A DNA stretch of 64,000 nt, taken from assembly GCF_029029505.1 (NCBI RefSeq), contig NZ_JAKJSD010000002.1, forward strand, positions 1 through 64,000, given 5' to 3'. This stretch comes from Ancylomarina sp. DW003 (GTDB lineage Bacteria; Bacteroidota; Bacteroidia; Bacteroidales; Marinifilaceae). Positions 1 to 8,844 of the stretch are shown here, one piece after another. The position numbers were made by a program, and so were the translations under genes. The notes under the pieces were generated by a model. The model saw nothing but the letters and a program-made list of their open reading frames with translations, did not search any database and was not told the DNA's origin. Every line of letters begins with the position of its first letter. The stretch's first letter is position 1.

Positions 1-924
1 CTTTTTTGATGCCGGGTGGTTATCACTGGGTGGAGGGCAAGTTTTGCTATGTTTCATTCTTCTATTTTAAATTATTATTCATGAAACATATTGGGTAGCC
101 ATTGCCCTTGGCCCAGATGTGTAGGTAAAGGGCTTGCGATGCAGTTAAAATATGCGGTGTATCTCCTTTTAGAAAATGGGAATCTATAAACTATTGTTTT
201 CAAAATAGATTCCTATTGGTGGAGATCGCATGATTTTACGAAGCGTAAGTTCTGTCCGTGGCCTCTCAAAAAAGATGACAAAAACCGATAGCGGCCGACC
301 TAGCAGGCGAGCCTAAAATGAGCAATGGAGGCACTTTTGTTCTGGTGAATCTTACAAGATTACAGTTAGGCAATAAACAGCTCTCCTCCCCTCATAAATA
401 TGAATAAATAATGTACAGACACGAGAAAAAAGGGCCGGGAATTGCTGTGAATGACGAAGGGCGAAGCGAAAAAAGTATGACAGGGTTGCGATAATAGAAA
501 CACCTACGATTAAACATTATTCGGAGCCTCAACAAAAAAGTGAGATCCCGAAATAAGATATCAAGCTAGTAAATTAGGTGACAAATACCTGTTGGCTGTG
601 GAACCTCTAATGATAAAAAGTAGAAAGGATGAGGTTTAAAAACAGTGGAGCAGCCACCAGGGTTTTGGAAACCCCTGGCGAACTTTTTGCAGCAGCCCAA
701 GGAGAGAACGCCATATTTCCATTTCCTGTTAATACCTGATCAACCTTTTAGTTTACTTTTTATTTTCCCTCCCCTCTGTAATGGAATGCTAAAGCACTCT
801 TTTATTTTAAGAATCTACAAAGAAAGATTACTTTTTTTGAAGAAATAAGAAAAAAGATAAAATAATTGTCTGTGTCAATATTTTTATAAAGCTTGCATTA
901 AAATTATAAAAAACTCATTACAGT
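1..924. other. Non-coding, structured region without a supported gene
   Basis: No reading frame here looks like a real protein; the longest (645-848) has no recognisable domain. The stretch is richer in G and C than the genes to its right and contains small inverted repeats, for example GGAATCTAT at 179-187 against ATAGATTCC at 205-213. The mix of short G-rich stems and A-rich joints between about 230 and 700 resembles the folded part of a group II intron or another structured RNA, but I cannot identify it. The last 80 bases are AT-rich and probably hold the promoter of the gene at 925. Confidence 0.3.
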
Positions 925-1770
925 ATGTCAAAATTATTTTTAGCAATACTATTTTGTATTATTCCAATCACTCTATTGTCGAAGGATACCATTAAAATAG
1001 ATACTATCGAACAGCCATTATACAAGCCATTTATTGAAAGATATATACTTGATGAAATAAAAAGCTTAAGACAGGAGAATCAAAGCTTAAAAGCACAGGT
1101 TACAAAACAAATTTCTGAAGCTAAATTAGAGTCATCAGATAGAGCAATTAATTATACTACAAGCACAATAAACAATATTTTCTATATAATAACTGCCGCA
1201 GCATCACTGTTGGTGCTGTTAGGTTGGCGTTCTTTAAATGATATAAAAAAGAGTTTAAAGATCGATATGGCAAAGAAAATACAAACTCTTACTGCGGACT
1301 ATGAAAATCGTTTACAGCAAATAGAGGTGAAAATGACGGAGCGTTCAAAAGTTATCATAGAAACTCAAAAAAATATAACAGATACAAATTCAATTCACTC
1401 ATTATGGATGCGCGTTGGACTAGAAAAAAGTGACGAGGATAAAATTTTGGTATATGATGAAATTTTAAACATAAAACCAGATGATATTGAAGCGATGACC
1501 TATAAGGCTGATGCATTATTAGAAATAGGAGAAGTACGCTGGGCTTTGAATCTTTCAAATAACGCTATTGATCTTGACAATGAGTACTCTCTAGCATATT
1601 GGCAGCGTGCTTGTGCTTATTCAAAACTAGATAAACAAACTGAAGCATTAAAAGATATTAAAAAGGCACTTGAATTATCAGAAACCCTACAAGAAGAGCT
1701 GCTAAATGAAAAACATTTTGAAAATTTACATGATAATAAATCGTTTAAATTATTAATTTCTCATTTATAA
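925..1770 (+). CDS. Membrane-anchored TPR protein
   Basis: This 281-residue protein has an N-terminal signal-like hydrophobic segment (residues 1-18), a heptad-rich coiled-coil stretch around 45-70 and a transmembrane helix around 85-102. A second charged helical stretch follows, then a C-terminal domain (about 155-280) with two to three tetratricopeptide repeats, recognisable by the spacing of Ala, Gly, Tyr and Pro in the paired helices. TPR units bind partner proteins, so it is probably a scaffold at the inner membrane; the partner is unknown. It stands alone, with an intrinsic terminator just downstream and the convergent corA beyond. The architecture is clear, the function is not. Confidence 0.75.
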   Translation: MSKLFLAILFCIIPITLLSKDTIKIDTIEQPLYKPFIERYILDEIKSLRQENQSLKAQVTKQISEAKLESSDRAINYTTSTINNIFYIITAAASLLVLLGWRSLNDIKKSLKIDMAKKIQTLTADYENRLQQIEVKMTERSKVIIETQKNITDTNSIHSLWMRVGLEKSDEDKILVYDEILNIKPDDIEAMTYKADALLEIGEVRWALNLSNNAIDLDNEYSLAYWQRACAYSKLDKQTEALKDIKKALELSETLQEELLNEKHFENLHDNKSFKLLISHL

Positions 1771-1827
1771 GTCAATTCGAGCAGTTATTATTAAAATCAA
1801 AAAATAGCCAACACACAATCTCATTGT

Positions 1828-1853
1828 GAGATTAACGTGCTTAATCTCTTTTT
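1828..1853 (+). terminator. Intrinsic terminator of the TPR gene
   Basis: An 8-bp perfect stem (GAGATTAA at 1828-1835, TTAATCTC at 1841-1848) with a 5-base loop is followed directly by five T. It sits 58 bases after the TPR stop and before the convergent corA stop. An overlapping hairpin (1817-1833, AATCTCA-TTG-TGAGATT) shares one arm and could form instead. Confidence 0.75.
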
Positions 1854-1870
1854 AAATCTTATACTTTCAA

Positions 1871-2941
1871 CTACAGCCACTTTTTCTTCTTAAACCAAAC
1901 AGTCATTCCTATAGCAAGGATCAACATCACAGTTAATAAATAGAAATATCCATATTGGTGATTCAATTCTGGCATATTAGAAAAATTCATCCCGTAAATG
2001 CCTGCCAAAAAGGTTAAAGGAATAAAAATTGTTGCCACTAAGGTAAGCAACTTCATTATTTTATTAAGTTGATTATCTTGTATTGATTGGTAAGAATCAT
2101 TTATTGCAGATAAATTGTCTCTTAAAAAATCTAACTGATCAATTACAAATAAAACATGATCTTCTGTATCTCTAAAATATTTAATATTCTCCTTATCAAT
2201 CAAATCCAGATCACCTGCAATAATCTCACCATATACTTCTTTAAGCGGGAGAATACTTCTACGTGCCCTAAGCAATACTCGCCTATAATCCCTAATACTA
2301 GCCGGGATATCAACACTTGCATTTTCTGCAACATACTCATCAAGAGATTCTAAAGTATCATTTCCTGTTTCTACTAATTCAAAATAGCAATCAACTACTA
2401 AATCTGTAAGAGCAAATAGCAAATAATCTGCACCTCTAGATCTTATTTTTCGAGTTTGATTCTTTAGACGAAAAATCGCAGAATCAAATATCGGTTCTTC
2501 GGAATCTATAAATGAAAGAATAAAGTTTTTTCCCAAAACAAAATGTACAGGAATAGAACCATAAGATAATATATCATTTTCGGTCAATGCCATTTTAAGT
2601 GATAGAAAACAATAGTCTTCGAACACTTCAAATTTTGGTCTTAAATAAGTATTTAAGATATCCTCCAGTACTAAGTTATGAACCTTAAACTGAGCACCGA
2701 TATTTTCTAAGGCTTTTACATCTATCCCCTTAAGATTAACCCACGTCACGCAATCTTCATTATCTGTCTCAAAGGCGAGCTCGTTTAGATTATTTTTATA
2801 TTCCTTGAAAGAGAAATCACTGGCATTATACTTTACTACCTGAACCGAAGCCCTATTAAGATACTGATGACCAATATGCACGAGTGCACCAGGATGCAAT
2901 CCTTTTTTTGCGGAATTTCTTTTTATTTTTTTATGTGCCAT
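1871..2941 (-). CDS. corA: CorA-family divalent cation transporter
   Basis: This is a magnesium/cobalt channel of the CorA family (356 residues, normal length). The large N-terminal cytoplasmic domain and long stalk helix lead to two C-terminal transmembrane helices (about 295-318 and 328-348). The signature YGMNF, whose GMN forms the pore entrance, lies in the loop between them and is followed by MPE, and the protein ends in the usual basic tail (KKKKWL). CorA works as an inner-membrane pentamer admitting Mg2+, Co2+ or Ni2+. The gene is monocistronic and divergent from the mscS-type gene, with a 77-bp shared promoter region. Confidence 0.95.
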   Translation of the reverse strand: MAHKKIKRNSAKKGLHPGALVHIGHQYLNRASVQVVKYNASDFSFKEYKNNLNELAFETDNEDCVTWVNLKGIDVKALENIGAQFKVHNLVLEDILNTYLRPKFEVFEDYCFLSLKMALTENDILSYGSIPVHFVLGKNFILSFIDSEEPIFDSAIFRLKNQTRKIRSRGADYLLFALTDLVVDCYFELVETGNDTLESLDEYVAENASVDIPASIRDYRRVLLRARRSILPLKEVYGEIIAGDLDLIDKENIKYFRDTEDHVLFVIDQLDFLRDNLSAINDSYQSIQDNQLNKIMKLLTLVATIFIPLTFLAGIYGMNFSNMPELNHQYGYFYLLTVMLILAIGMTVWFKKKKWL

Positions 2942-3018
2942 GATTTAAACAGTTACGAATAATTGTACCTTTAATTAAAATATCTTATTATAAAATTAAT
3001 CAATATTATTAAACGGAA

Positions 3019-3882
3019 ATGGGAGCAATTGAAAATATTCTTCAAGATCTTGGAGTAGGCTATAAAGTTCTATTTGTGATATTTGTAACAATAATTGGAT
3101 TCATTGTTTCAAAACTACTTCGCTTCTTTATGTCTCGCTTATTGAAGAGATCTGCTAAAAAGTTAAATGTCGATCCTACAAATTATAATTTCCTGAAAAA
3201 TGCTGTCAGTTTTTTAATCTTCATTATTGTCGTAATTATTAGTTTCTATTCAATTCCTGAATTAAAAAGCATTGGAGTTAGTTTACTTGCAAGTGCAGGA
3301 ATACTTGCTGCAATTATTGGTTTTGCTTCTCAACAAGCATTCTCAAATATAATAAGTGGTATTTTCATTGTCATATTTAAACCATTCAGAGTAGGTGATT
3401 ACATAAGAATCGGCGAACTAAATTTTGGAAGTGTCGAAGATATCACACTAAGGCATACGGTAATCAAGAATCCAGAAAATCGACGTGTCATAATTCCCAA
3501 CTCAGTTATTAGTTCAGAAACCATTTTAAATTCTACGATATCAGATCCTAGAATTTGTACTTTTCTTGAGGTCGGGATAAGTTATTTCTCATCAATAGAT
3601 TTAGCAACCCGTATCATGCAGGATGAAGCTATGTCACATCCGAATTTCATAGATAACAGAAGCGAAGATGAGAAAAAAGGTAATCAATCCCCTATAACAG
3701 TCCGTGTCATACAGCTGGGAGAATCAAGTGTTGTTCTAAGAGCGTATATCTGGGCAGAAAATTCAGGCAATGCTTTTACAATGAAATGCGATCTGTTTAA
3801 ATCAATCAAAGAACGTTTTGAAAGAGAAGGCATTGAGATACCATTTCCACACCACACGGTCTATCTTAGACAGAATAAATAA
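3019..3882 (+). CDS. Small-conductance mechanosensitive channel, MscS family
   Basis: The 287-residue protein has three hydrophobic N-terminal helices (about 15-37, 60-80, 85-125). The pore-lining helix is Ala/Gly-rich and runs into FASQQAFSNIISG, the typical TM3. The beta domain follows (KPFRVGDYIRIG... GSVEDITLRHT), then the alpha/beta C-terminal domain. MscS channels form inner-membrane heptamers that open under membrane tension to release solutes after osmotic downshock. The length matches the minimal E. coli-type MscS without extra helices. It is divergent from corA and followed by an unrelated gene 93 bases downstream. Confidence 0.93.
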   Translation: MGAIENILQDLGVGYKVLFVIFVTIIGFIVSKLLRFFMSRLLKRSAKKLNVDPTNYNFLKNAVSFLIFIIVVIISFYSIPELKSIGVSLLASAGILAAIIGFASQQAFSNIISGIFIVIFKPFRVGDYIRIGELNFGSVEDITLRHTVIKNPENRRVIIPNSVISSETILNSTISDPRICTFLEVGISYFSSIDLATRIMQDEAMSHPNFIDNRSEDEKKGNQSPITVRVIQLGESSVVLRAYIWAENSGNAFTMKCDLFKSIKERFEREGIEIPFPHHTVYLRQNK

Positions 3883-3975
3883 GTTTAAGTTAAGTCGGTT
3901 CAACTTATAATACAAAACGATTTTTCAATCTAATTATTTACTACATTGCGAGGTTCTATTTAATATATTATAAGG

Positions 3976-6141
3976 ATGAAAGTTGCGATAATTTACAACA
4001 AAGATTTTGAGGGAGTTATAAACATTTTTGGTATGCAAAACAAAGAAGTTTACTCCCCTGCCACTGTGCAAAAAGTTGTTGATGCCCTAGAGAAAGGAGG
4101 GCATAACGTTGCAGTTATAGATGGTAATATGCATGTGGTTGAAAGGCTTCAAAATTTTATGCCCAAAGTCGTTGATGGCGAACAGATGGGAATGGTTTTC
4201 AATATGGCTTATGGTATCCAAGGAGAAAGTCGTTACACTCATATTCCATCAATGCTTGAAATGCTGGGAATACCTTATGTAGGTTCTTCTCCATCAGGAC
4301 ATGCGCTTGCATTGGATAAAGTTATCACTAAGATCATGTGGCAAAAACATGGCATCTCGACTCCAGATTTCTGGGTATTCAACAGTGCCAATGATGACAT
4401 GAGCAATGTCAAATATCCAGTGATTGTGAAACCTAAAATGGAAAGTGTTTCATTTGGATTAAAGGTCGTTTATAATGAAGAGGATCTTAGAGAATCTGTA
4501 AACTTTATTGTAAAAGAATTTCAACAACAAGCGCTAGCAGAACAATTTATTAGAGGAAGAGAGTTTTGCGTTGGAATTCTAGGCAATGAGCCGGTTGAGA
4601 CTTTTCCTATTCTGGAAATTGATTTAAACAATGATCCAGATGCCATACAAACGGTAACTGATAAAAAAGAGGCTCCTAAAAGAAAAATTTGCCCTGCCGA
4701 TTTACCCAAAGAGGTGACAAACGAAATGGTGCGTCAAAGTATTGAAGCTTTTAAAGCTCTTCAATTAAGAGATTTTGCAAGAGTTGATATTAGAATGGAT
4801 GAAAATAACAATATCTACTTATTAGAAATCAATTCAATGGCAAGCTTAGGCTTCACAGGCTCTTATCCTGCAGCAGCAAAAGTTTCTGGTTATGACTACG
4901 ATGATTTAGTTAATAAGATGCTTGATGTTGCATCTGTAAGGTATTTTTCCGGTAGCATTTTGAATCAATCCAGTCAAAAACCTAAAAAACCACTACTTCA
5001 TACAAGAATTAGAGGTTTCCTAAGAGGTAGACAACCACAGCATTTAAAAATGCTTCAAAAAATTGTTAACATGAACTCTCATGTTAGGGACATCGATGGG
5101 GTAAATCAACTTGGCAATTATTTGAAAGGTCAGTTTGCCACGCTCGGTTTTGTGCAAGAAAACTACCCTCAAATTGAAGTTGGGAACCATTTGTTTTTCA
5201 CAAATTCCTATGACAATGAATATGATGTTCTTCTATTAGGTGTACTTGACAATTCCACTCCTTTATCAAAACATGAATCCTACAATGAACAGGATCAAAA
5301 AATTTATGGTACTGGTGTATGGGAACATAAAGGAGGTTTAATTGTAGCCATGGCTGCACTACAAGCTTTAAAATACTCAAGAAATTTAAAGAATTATAAA
5401 ATTGGAATTTTACTAACTACAGATAATTCTGTATTTGGGAAATTCTCACGAAGAGTGGTAAAAGAGAAGGCAGCCAAATCGAAAGTAGTGATTGGTTTAC
5501 ATGGTGCGAACTCGGAAGGCAGTTTAACTACATCAAGAAGTGGATCTGCTAAATATACCTGCCAAATGAATTTGTTACCTAGTGAGCGTTCGGAAAAAGT
5601 TGCTAATGCAGCAAGTGCTTTTAATAAGATGGTTCAAACCTGGTGTGATTTATCTGTTGATGATGACAGTTTGGTTATAGCTCCTCAGGAAATGCGATTA
5701 AATACCAACATTATGCAATCTTATTGCAATGGTTCTGTAAAATTAAACATCCGATTTAATCAAATTGATCAGTTTAAAACGTTAGATGAAAGTATTAAGA
5801 AAGCAGTTCCTTCACGAAAGCTTAATAAGATTGCTAAACTTCAAATGGAAGGTGGCATCATGAGACCCCCATTGGAAGAGAATAAAAAGACTGATCAATT
5901 CTTTCAATTTATTCAGCCTATTGCGAAAAAATTAGACATTCGAGTGGCAAAAGAACACCGATGGGATTCTTCAGATATTTGTTCTATTGACACAGGCATG
6001 TATTTGATAGATGGATTTGGTCCTAGTGGTCAGATTAACCCTAAACAATCAGAGTTTATATACACACATAGTATCTCGGAAAGATCTTTGCTTCTGGCAA
6101 TGACTATACACGAACTCTACAATAAAAACTTTGAAATATAA
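3976..6141 (+). CDS. ATP-grasp ligase (D-Ala-D-Ala ligase-like) fused to a degenerate M20 peptidase-like domain
   Basis: Residues 1-315 are an ATP-grasp ligase of the D-Ala-D-Ala ligase type. The ATP/Mg elements appear intact: VKPKMES near 152, RGREF at 193-197, ARVDIR around 271 and LEINSMASL at 283-291. After a basic linker (about 330-360), residues 360-721 follow the M20 metallopeptidase fold, including the lid domain and the closing DGFGPSG segment. The metal site is gone: the motif-1 His is Val423 (LGVLD), the bridging Asp is Glu450 (GTGVWEHKGG), the Glu-Glu pair is replaced by DNS (483-485), and the C-terminal His is missing. The ligase half probably joins a carboxylate to an amine; the second half is probably a binding or regulatory pseudo-enzyme (inference). 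The substrate is unknown. Confidence 0.85.
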   Translation: MKVAIIYNKDFEGVINIFGMQNKEVYSPATVQKVVDALEKGGHNVAVIDGNMHVVERLQNFMPKVVDGEQMGMVFNMAYGIQGESRYTHIPSMLEMLGIPYVGSSPSGHALALDKVITKIMWQKHGISTPDFWVFNSANDDMSNVKYPVIVKPKMESVSFGLKVVYNEEDLRESVNFIVKEFQQQALAEQFIRGREFCVGILGNEPVETFPILEIDLNNDPDAIQTVTDKKEAPKRKICPADLPKEVTNEMVRQSIEAFKALQLRDFARVDIRMDENNNIYLLEINSMASLGFTGSYPAAAKVSGYDYDDLVNKMLDVASVRYFSGSILNQSSQKPKKPLLHTRIRGFLRGRQPQHLKMLQKIVNMNSHVRDIDGVNQLGNYLKGQFATLGFVQENYPQIEVGNHLFFTNSYDNEYDVLLLGVLDNSTPLSKHESYNEQDQKIYGTGVWEHKGGLIVAMAALQALKYSRNLKNYKIGILLTTDNSVFGKFSRRVVKEKAAKSKVVIGLHGANSEGSLTTSRSGSAKYTCQMNLLPSERSEKVANAASAFNKMVQTWCDLSVDDDSLVIAPQEMRLNTNIMQSYCNGSVKLNIRFNQIDQFKTLDESIKKAVPSRKLNKIAKLQMEGGIMRPPLEENKKTDQFFQFIQPIAKKLDIRVAKEHRWDSSDICSIDTGMYLIDGFGPSGQINPKQSEFIYTHSISERSLLLAMTIHELYNKNFEI

Positions 6142-6146
6142 TATCT

Positions 6147-6185
6147 TGTGCGGTCTTTTATTCACAAGAAAGACCGCACATTTTT
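6147..6185. terminator. Bidirectional terminator between convergent genes
   Basis: A perfect 12-bp stem (TGTGCGGTCTTT at 6147-6158, AAAGACCGCACA at 6169-6180) is followed by TTTTT on the plus strand. On the minus strand the right arm lies within the last codons of the amidotransferase gene, so the same hairpin serves both convergent genes. Confidence 0.85.
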
Positions 6186-6739
6186 AGAAAATTAATCATG
6201 ATCTGAATTCCCGCCTCGCCAGAAACTTCCGGATGCGATTGAAAACCGTAAATTGGCTTAGATTTATGACGAATAATTTCATTGTAACAGGTATCACTTT
6301 CTCCTAATGAGACAAAATTAGGTGGTAAATGAGATACATGCCAACCATGTTTTTTGATAAGAGGAATAGCATCAACATCAATCGTCTCAAAAATTGGATC
6401 TTTCTTGTCAGTAATTCGAACAGATTCCTTTTTGTTGTTGTAAGATTTTAATTTCTTAATCCTTCCTCTATTTGCAATCGCTATTATTTCATGCCCCAAA
6501 CATAAACCCAATACAGGAACCTGAAAATTCAACATGGCTACAAAATTAGTTGTCAGATTTAGTGGTTCATAAGGATTTCCTCTTCCCCCTGATAGAATTA
6601 TCCCTTGTATGTTTGCCTTTTCAGGTAAAATCAAAGGTTGATTGTGATCAAAGAAAATAGTTTCGAAATCCATATCGGCCAAAAAGTTTCTCTTAAACTT
6701 TTTTATAAATGCACTCTGATTATCAATAACTAGTAGCAT
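6158..6739 (-). CDS. Class I glutamine amidotransferase-like protein
   Basis: At 193 residues this is a stand-alone class I (triad) glutamine amidotransferase domain. It has the nucleophile elbow GLCLGHE (Cys in the LCLGH context), the oxyanion-strand ILSGG near the start, and the His-Glu pair in FQSHPEVSG. Such domains split glutamine to ammonia for a partner synthase; relatives include the glutaminase part of GMP synthase and gamma-glutamyl hydrolases such as PuuD. No synthase lies directly beside it in the same direction, but the ATP-grasp protein converges on it and shares its terminator, so a functional link is possible, not shown. Catalytic residues are intact; the substrate is unassigned. 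Confidence 0.85.
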   Translation of the reverse strand: MLLVIDNQSAFIKKFKRNFLADMDFETIFFDHNQPLILPEKANIQGIILSGGRGNPYEPLNLTTNFVAMLNFQVPVLGLCLGHEIIAIANRGRIKKLKSYNNKKESVRITDKKDPIFETIDVDAIPLIKKHGWHVSHLPPNFVSLGESDTCYNEIIRHKSKPIYGFQSHPEVSGEAGIQIMINFLKMCGLSCE

Positions 6740-7434
6740 AATTTCCTATAATTGAGTTTTCACTGTAATGAAATTAGCTTTAAATAGTTCTTGTTACAAG
6801 TTTTTCTCACAATACTTAAATAAAAAGTGCATTTCTTTTTATGCAGACCAAACTTTTTTTTTGTAGGTTACAGAAAAGTTAATGTTATAATTCCCCCTGA
6901 GTAAAAACATCTGTATTTTAGGAACCGATCGCTTAACACAAAGGATTTAATAGAAAGAAGATTTTTATAGAAAGTAGGTAATGATTTGCTTATGCCCTAC
7001 ACGAATTCTAACTAATGATGACAAAATGCTTACAGTTCCTATCCCTATAATCGTTAATAAAGTTGTTGTTTCATATAGTAAATGCTCCAAATTTAATGAT
7101 ATGGAAAAAAATGAAGGAGATCATATGGAACTAAAAAAAATCTCAATGAAAAACTCTCGAATAAACCAACTAACATCATTTAACATATAGAAAATGTTTT
7201 TTTATTTCAACTCATTAAATTCAAACCCCTTTCAATTTCAATCTTCAATTTTTCATTATGACAAATAATTAACAATATCTAATCAAAAACATACAGTACT
7301 ATAAACCAGAAAGTAAGCTTAAGTCATGAAGCTTTTATTTTTTTCACAATTGGATAGTGAAATAATCAAATAAATGTTTTTATTTGCAAAAAAAACGCAG
7401 ATTAAAACAACATTTATCTTATATGGTTTTATAA
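6740..7434. other. Long AT-rich intergenic region before the polyamine operon
   Basis: This is about 700 bases without a supported gene. It must contain the promoters of the minus-strand amidotransferase gene and of the arginine decarboxylase operon. I see no riboswitch-like fold. A marginal small reading frame at 7125-7190 is listed separately. The final 170 bases are very AT-rich with no Shine-Dalgarno sequence before the start at 7435. Confidence 0.5.
7125..7190 (+). CDS. Candidate 21-residue peptide gene (marginal)
   Basis: An ATG at 7125 preceded by GAAGGAG at good spacing opens a 21-codon frame (MELKKISMKNSRINQLTSFNI). Strong Shine-Dalgarno sequences are rare in this window, which is the only reason to list it. 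The same frame continues upstream to 6981 with an implausible sequence. The peptide has a charged N-terminus like some ribosomal peptide leaders but no Gly-Gly, Cys or core signature. It may be chance. Confidence 0.2.
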   Translation: MELKKISMKNSRINQLTSFNI

Positions 7435-8844
7435 ATGAAAAATACTTATTTTGATTTGATCGAGCAAAGCTACTACTTCCCTCAGGAAGGCTTTGATTTA
7501 AGAGATGACTTTCTAACCTTTCAAGGTATCTCTTTAAAATATCTAATTGAAAAACACGGTACTCCTTTCCGTTTCTTCTACTTGCCTAAAATTGGAGATC
7601 AGATAAAAAAAGCTCGTAATCTTTTTAATCGAGCCATAAAGAAAAACAACTATAATGGTAAGTATCATTATTGTTATTGCACAAAATGTAATCATTTTGC
7701 ACATGTAATTGGAGAAGCATTAAAGCATAATGTCAATTTAGAAACCTCATCGTCGTTTGATATCGATTTAATATTAAACCTCTACCGCGAAGGAAAAATA
7801 GATTTGGATCGAGAGATTGTACACAATGGTTATAAGACCGATGAATATCTCAGGAAAATCCTTAAAATGCAAAAAATTGGGTTTACCAACTCAATTATCA
7901 TTTTTGATGGTATTAATGAGTTAGAAAGGCTTAATAGTATTGCCAAAGAAGGACCAATAAAAATCGGTATTCGAATGGCAATTAATGAAGAACCCCAATC
8001 GGCTTATTATACATCAAGATTAGGCATTAGTCATTCAGAAATAATTGAATTCTATAAAACAAAAATTAAAGACAATCCTAAATTTGAATTGAAAATGCTA
8101 CATTTTTTTGTGGATTCAGGAATTAAGGATAGCCTTTACTATTGGGGAGAATTTCAAAAGGCGTTAAAGGTATATACTGAATTGAAGAAAGAGAGTGATA
8201 CCCTGGATTCATTCAATTTAGGTGGTGGTTTTCCCATTAGAAACAACTTAGGCTTTGAATACAATTATGATTATATGATCAATGAAATTGTTTCAAACAT
8301 TAAAAATGCATGCGAAGCGGAAAATATTCCTGAACCCAATATTTATACCGAGTTTGGCAAATACACGGTTGGAGAAAGCGGAGCTATTATTTTTAAAGTT
8401 TTAGAACAAAAACAGCAAAACGATACGGAGTCGTGGTATATTATTGACAACAGTCTAATGAATACGATACCTGATGCCTGGTCTATTCATGAAAAATTTA
8501 TTTTACTACCAATTAATAAATGGAAAAATGAATATAAGCGTGTAAACATTGGTGGCATTAGTTGTGATCACTCCGACTATTATAACTCTGAAGACTTAAA
8601 TCAAGAAGTCTTACTACCTGATTATTCAAGAGAGGAAAAAGAACCTTTGTATGTTGGATTTTTTCATACGGGAGCCTATCAGGATTCCATTAGTGGATAT
8701 GGCGGGATCAAGCACTGCTTAATACCATCTCCAAAGCACGTTATAATTGATAGGGATGAAAAGGGTAATTTTTTCGACTACGTGTATAGAAATGAACAAT
8801 CAGCCGATGAAATGTTTAAACTGTTAGGATACAAGAAAAAATGA
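7435..8844 (+). CDS. speA: Arginine decarboxylase, fold-III PLP type (SpeA-like)
   Basis: This 469-residue PLP enzyme has the alanine racemase-type barrel plus beta domain. The PLP-binding lysine is Lys84 in YCYCTKCN; the phosphate-binding glycine loop is GGGFP; the C-terminal catalytic cysteine sits in GGISCDHSDYY. It is shorter than the roughly 650-residue E. coli SpeA and matches the short form common in Bacteroidota. It would convert arginine to agmatine in the cytoplasm. The assignment rests on context: the stop overlaps the agmatinase start by 4 bases (ATGA), and a deoxyhypusine synthase-type gene follows. A diaminopimelate- or carboxynorspermidine-decarboxylase role is possible but fits the operon less well. 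Confidence 0.85.
   Translation: MKNTYFDLIEQSYYFPQEGFDLRDDFLTFQGISLKYLIEKHGTPFRFFYLPKIGDQIKKARNLFNRAIKKNNYNGKYHYCYCTKCNHFAHVIGEALKHNVNLETSSSFDIDLILNLYREGKIDLDREIVHNGYKTDEYLRKILKMQKIGFTNSIIIFDGINELERLNSIAKEGPIKIGIRMAINEEPQSAYYTSRLGISHSEIIEFYKTKIKDNPKFELKMLHFFVDSGIKDSLYYWGEFQKALKVYTELKKESDTLDSFNLGGGFPIRNNLGFEYNYDYMINEIVSNIKNACEAENIPEPNIYTEFGKYTVGESGAIIFKVLEQKQQNDTESWYIIDNSLMNTIPDAWSIHEKFILLPINKWKNEYKRVNIGGISCDHSDYYNSEDLNQEVLLPDYSREEKEPLYVGFFHTGAYQDSISGYGGIKHCLIPSPKHVIIDRDEKGNFFDYVYRNEQSADEMFKLLGYKKK

Noticed and set aside
645-848. 67-codon open frame on the plus strand
   Set aside because: The product has no domain, signal or plausible composition, and it lies in a structured non-coding stretch.
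6981-7190. 69-codon open frame before the arginine decarboxylase
   Set aside because: The first 48 codons read like non-coding sequence; only the last 21, with their own ribosome-binding site, are kept as a marginal candidate.
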